Below, piece after piece: positions 5,869 through 6,568 of a DNA stretch of 6,568 nucleotides. The notes beneath the pieces were generated by a model. The model saw nothing but the letters and a program-made list of their open reading frames with translations, searched no databases and was not told the origin of the DNA. The first letter of the stretch is position 1, and every line of letters begins with the position of its first letter. The stretch spans positions 1-6,568 of the forward strand of contig JACMIO010000071.1 in assembly GCA_014381105.1 (NCBI GenBank), in the 5' to 3' direction. This stretch comes from a bacterium. Its GTDB lineage: Archaea > Thermoproteota > Nitrososphaeria > Nitrososphaerales > Nitrososphaeraceae. A program made the position numbers and the translations under genes.

Positions 5869-6510
5869 TTAGTCATTTGGAAGCAATAGGTCTTTAGAAT
5901 CTGAATTATTATGAGTGACAGGCTTTAGAGTCAAAGCCTTGTCAGTCCATACAAGGGCCTCTTCATATTTACCTAGCTCACCTAGCGCGTCAGCCTTATT
6001 GTACATTGCATCTACAAAGTCAGGGTTAATTTCTAAGGTTTTGTCAAACCAAGTAATCGCTTCTTCATATTCACCAAGATTAGACAAGGTTACTCCTTTG
6101 TTATACAATGCATTTGTAAAGTCAGGGTTAATTTTTAACGCCTTGTCAAACCAAGTAATTGCTTCTTCATATTTACCAAGTTGATTTAACACCAAACCTT
6201 TACCGTTCAGTGCTTCAACAGATCTGGAATCAATCTTTAACGCACGATCAAATGAAACCAACGCTTCTTCATATCTGGAGGCGTTGAGCATTTCACCCCC
6301 TTTTTGAATGAGATCAGAGAGGGTGGAAGAATCTGTTGGAGTACTACTTGTTGCTTCTGTATTTTGTATTTGATATTCAAAACCTGAGATGAATAAAAAT
6401 GTAATGAAAATAAGTAACGTTATTACTGGTGATAAAAGAAGAGTATCTTTTTTCATTGAAACGGTTTTGATCATGGTGTCTGAAGATTTATTCAATTTTG
6501 CGATGCTCAT
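5869..6510 (-). CDS. Membrane-anchored TPR-repeat protein
   Basis: A 213-residue protein with a polar, basic N-terminal region (1-22), one hydrophobic helix (about 23-43, LLLSPVITLLIFITFLFISGF), a Thr/Ser-rich linker (51-65) and four tetratricopeptide repeats: about 66-96, 97-130, 131-164 and 165-198, each with the YEEAxxxFDKALxINPD pattern. TPRs are protein-binding scaffolds; no catalytic motif is seen, so its partner is unknown. The helix could be an uncleaved anchor or a signal peptide (a TEA|TSS-like site exists near 53), placing the repeats outside. Repeats 2 and 3 are nearly identical in DNA as well as protein. Starts at ATG codons 13 or 19 are possible; codon 19 (MKKDTLLL) looks more like a signal-peptide start, but the first ATG fits the upstream TATA-like element. 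It converges on the SNase gene. Confidence 0.88.
   Translation of the reverse strand: MSIAKLNKSSDTMIKTVSMKKDTLLLSPVITLLIFITFLFISGFEYQIQNTEATSSTPTDSSTLSDLIQKGGEMLNASRYEEALVSFDRALKIDSRSVEALNGKGLVLNQLGKYEEAITWFDKALKINPDFTNALYNKGVTLSNLGEYEEAITWFDKTLEINPDFVDAMYNKADALGELGKYEEALVWTDKALTLKPVTHNNSDSKDLLLPND
6016..6180 (-). repeat. Near-identical tandem TPR-coding units, 102-bp period
   Basis: Segments 6016-6078 and 6118-6180 differ at only 6 of 63 positions by my alignment. They are offset by 102 bp, exactly one 34-residue TPR unit. The stretch TTGTCAAACCAAGTAAT is shared exactly. The outer repeats are much more diverged, so repeats 2 and 3 look like a recent internal duplication or gene-converted pair. 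Confidence 0.8.
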
Positions 6511-6540
6511 AGGTACATCGATAAGGATAAATCATTTTCG

Positions 6541-6551
6541 TATAAAATTTT
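6541..6551 (-). promoter_or_regulatory. TATA-like box of the TPR gene
   Basis: Read on the - strand this is AAAATTTTATA. Initiation about 25 nt downstream would fall near 6519, giving a very short leader before the ATG at 6510. No Shine-Dalgarno is visible. The spacing favours the first ATG over the internal ones. Confidence 0.4.
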
Positions 6552-6568
6552 AATAATCCATCATACGA

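Noticed and set aside
5685..5876. Small - strand open frame across the SNase 3' end and the convergent spacer
   Set aside because: It overlaps the conserved SNase tail antisense and the TPR stop, shows no domain, and has no start signal.
5915..6184. Open frame on the + strand opposite the TPR gene, with repeated SNQVIASSYSP-like segments
   Set aside because: Its repeats simply mirror the TPR DNA repeats on the other strand; no promoter or independent protein signature.

Overview
The window looks like chromosomal DNA of an AT-rich ammonia-oxidising-type archaeon (Nitrososphaeria/Thaumarchaeota; a Nitrosocosmicus-like lineage is a guess). The signs are an AbrB-PhoU fusion regulator of the archaeal type, several TTG starts with TATA-like elements about 26 nt upstream and no Shine-Dalgarno sequence (leaderless-style transcripts), T-runs instead of hairpin terminators at gene ends, and archaeal-style secreted nuclease and TPR proteins. 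No rRNA, tRNA, CRISPR array or insertion sequence was seen.

Positions 1-3901 are the distal part of a high-affinity phosphate uptake (pst) cluster, all on the + strand: the end of pstC, then pstA (4-nt overlap), pstB, phoU, and a second PhoU-type gene whose protein carries an N-terminal AbrB/MazE-like DNA-binding hairpin. PstC and PstA form the membrane channel and PstB powers it. PhoU is the presumed brake or sensor of the transporter. The AbrB-PhoU protein could link that state to transcription. pstS, the binding protein gene, is expected just upstream, outside the window. The pstA-pstB and phoU/AbrB-phoU spacers are AT-rich and carry inverted and direct repeats at the places where promoters or operators would be.

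Positions 3902-4124 are an intergenic stretch with T-runs, an alternating inverted heptamer and a good TATA box. From 4125 the genes appear unrelated to phosphate transport: a PHP-domain metal-dependent hydrolase/phosphoesterase with Asp-to-Asn changes at two signature positions, a secreted staphylococcal-nuclease-like protein with a complete active site, and, convergent on the - strand, a membrane-anchored four-repeat TPR protein with two nearly identical repeats.

Most of the window is ordinary housekeeping. The points that merit a second look are the regulatory spacers of the pst cluster, the AbrB-PhoU fusion beside a PhoU with a degenerate first metal motif, and the altered PHP active site. 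I do not see convincing evidence of a wholly new system.
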